The notes below the pieces were generated by a model. The model was not told the DNA's origin. It ran no database searches and saw nothing but the letters and a program-made list of their open reading frames with translations. From assembly GCA_031556725.1 (NCBI GenBank), contig JAVBSL010000006.1, positions 62,001 to 126,000 of the forward strand: a stretch of DNA of 64,000 nucleotides, given 5' to 3'. A program made the translations under genes and the position numbers. Of this stretch, positions 62,815 through 64,000 are shown in pieces. The stretch is from UBA935 sp031556725 (GTDB lineage Bacteria; Bacillota; Clostridia; Lachnospirales; Lachnospiraceae). How positions within the stretch are numbered: the first letter of the stretch is position 1; each line of letters begins with the position of its first letter.

Positions 62815-63684
62815 ATGCAAAAAAGAAAACGGCGAATGTATTTGTTTTATGTACCTGCGCTTTTCATAATGGCAGTATTTAACATCATTCCCTTTTTTGA
62901 AACATTTGCTATTTCGTTATGTCGGTGGAATGGATATTCCGCCAGTAAAAGCTTTATTGGGATAAAAAATTACCTGGCTATTTTCAGTGACAGCAGATTC
63001 CTGATTGCATTTATCAATACCCTGATTTATGGTTTTGTATCAACACTGTTGCAAAACCTGATCGGACTATCCAGCGCCTTTTTCGTAAATTCGCGGTTCA
63101 GGGGGAATAGCGTTGTCCGGGTAGTTATCTATCTGCCAATCATCATATCAGGGCTGATCATGGGATATATTATGTATTTTTTCTTTACGTATGACCGAGG
63201 TGTACTGAATGAAATATTAGGATGGTTTGGAAGAGAACCCATTAATTGGCTGGCCAACGGCAAAATAGGTGTGACAGCAATCACGTTGCTCAACTCCTGG
63301 CAATATGCCGGAAACTGTATGATTATTTATCTGGCCGGATTGCAGAATATTCCCGCGGTTTATGTGGAGGCAGCAGCAATTGATGGGGCATCAAGAGGGC
63401 AAAGACTGGTTCACATTACTTTACCGCTGTTGATTCCGGCAATTACCACATCGGTTATTATTAATCTGATCGGTGGTTTGAAACTGTTTGATCCGATTAT
63501 GTCCCTGACCAACGGAGGACCCAATTATCAGACCCATTCATTGATGACCTATTTGAACAGTCAGTATTTCTTAAAGGAAAAGGCCGGGTATGCATCGGCA
63601 ATCGGAATCGTCACCTTTTTATTGATTATGATTGTTGCCGTTGCTGCCAACAAATATTTTGAAAAGAAGATGATAGACGTATGA
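62815..63684 (+). CDS. Carbohydrate ABC transporter permease (MalF type)
   Basis: A 289-residue inner membrane permease with about six membrane helices. FNIIPFFETFAISLCRWNGY is typical near the N-terminus; YVEAAAIDGASRGQRLVHIT is the EAA loop; SLTNGGPNYQTHSLMTYL is a family marker near the end. Two starts are possible: 62803 has its ribosome site too close, so 62815 is preferred. It overlaps the next permease by 4 bases. No ATPase is present here; such importers often share an unlinked MsmX-like ATPase. Confidence 0.92.
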   Translation: MQKRKRRMYLFYVPALFIMAVFNIIPFFETFAISLCRWNGYSASKSFIGIKNYLAIFSDSRFLIAFINTLIYGFVSTLLQNLIGLSSAFFVNSRFRGNSVVRVVIYLPIIISGLIMGYIMYFFFTYDRGVLNEILGWFGREPINWLANGKIGVTAITLLNSWQYAGNCMIIYLAGLQNIPAVYVEAAAIDGASRGQRLVHITLPLLIPAITTSVIINLIGGLKLFDPIMSLTNGGPNYQTHSLMTYLNSQYFLKEKAGYASAIGIVTFLLIMIVAVAANKYFEKKMIDV

Positions 63685-64000
63685 AAAAAAACTGGTGGAA
63701 ATATCTCATAGCATTAATGATTATTGTAATTTATTTACTGCCGGTGTATGTTGTCGTGACCACATCACTGAAACCAATGACCGACCAAAGCGCCCGCCTG
63801 TTGCTGCCTAAGGATCTGTATCCGGGAAATTTTATTAAGGTTTTTCAACACAGTAATGTGTTACGGGGGATTTTAAATTCCTCCATAATTACTGCCGGTA
63901 CAGTATTTTTGGTAGTAGTACTGGGCAGCCTTGCGGCCTATCCCATGGCCCGGATTAAAAATAAATTAAGCAGCGGTATCAAAATCTTTGTAATGGGAGT
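63681..64000 (+). CDS. Carbohydrate ABC transporter permease (MalG type), 5' part
   Basis: The first ~106 residues are in the window: MKKNWWKYLIALMIIVIYLL, then PVYVVVTTSLKPMTDQSARL and GILNSSIITAGTVFLVVVLG. This is the N-terminal part of a second permease subunit, with two membrane segments seen. It starts with ATGA overlap and runs past the window end, where the EAA loop should lie. Confidence 0.9.
   Translation, partial: MKKNWWKYLIALMIIVIYLLPVYVVVTTSLKPMTDQSARLLLPKDLYPGNFIKVFQHSNVLRGILNSSIITAGTVFLVVVLGSLAAYPMARIKNKLSSGIKIFVMG

Overview
The window looks like chromosomal DNA of a spore-forming, low-to-mid GC Clostridia, most likely a Lachnospiraceae-type anaerobe. The reasons are the sporulation genes spoVAC and spoVAD, strong AGGAGG ribosome binding sites, sigma-A promoters with 17-bp spacers, a GlnRS gene, the LL-diaminopimelate aminotransferase route to lysine, and several small families (DUF5684, DUF5685, DUF6062, DUF6106) that I associate with that group. 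The species cannot be named from the sequence alone. No phage, insertion sequence, CRISPR array or rRNA was seen. No stretch longer than about 300 bases lacks a gene or gene remnant.

Region 1 (1-7700): the 3' end of dapL, an orphan hybrid histidine kinase, a small membrane protein on the other strand, then a threonine/aspartate-family operon: ACT-domain protein, homoserine dehydrogenase, an archaeal-type phosphoglycerate-mutase-like protein that is probably the homoserine kinase, and aspartate kinase. A strong terminator closes it.

Region 2 (7700-19800): a sulfur operon (PLP lyase plus a three-gene polar amino acid, probably cystine, ABC transporter), then a zinc-dependent phospholipase C-like protein, a cupin and a membrane-anchored protein. 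Next is a purine operon in which a GGDEF/EAL cyclic-di-GMP enzyme sits between guaB and purH. It ends at a perfect 57-bp inverted repeat.

Region 3 (19791-33170): a DHH phosphoesterase with an extra C-terminal region, coupled to a LytTR/GHKL two-component pair. Then a TIR-membrane-propeller protein, a lipoprotein with a duplicated domain, a cryptic zinc-ribbon ORF, glnS, DUF2225, a MocR-type regulator, a YtxH-like acidic protein and a TetR regulator.

Region 4 (33316-45545): one giant gene for a secreted surface protein of about 4,058 residues. It has a glycine-rich head, seven cadherin-like beta-sandwiches, an ordered array of Ig-like/MBG-type modules, a 39-bp tandem repeat, and a C-terminal membrane anchor in place of a sortase signal.

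Region 5 (45557-57640): DUF6062; spoVAC with a near-perfect forespore promoter; an MBOAT acyltransferase with a SGNH partner; spoVAD; a chemoreceptor; a 44-residue membrane protein with its own promoter and terminator; a DUF1905/C39-like fusion; a zinc ribbon/DUF5685/J-protein group; and a membrane pyrophosphatase.

Region 6 (57800-64000): tRNA-Arg(ACG), an AraC remnant, then a sugar locus: GH31 alpha-glucosidase divergent from an AraC regulator, followed by a carbohydrate ABC transporter that runs off the window. Two sets of direct repeats with 21-bp spacing in the control regions are candidate AraC operators.
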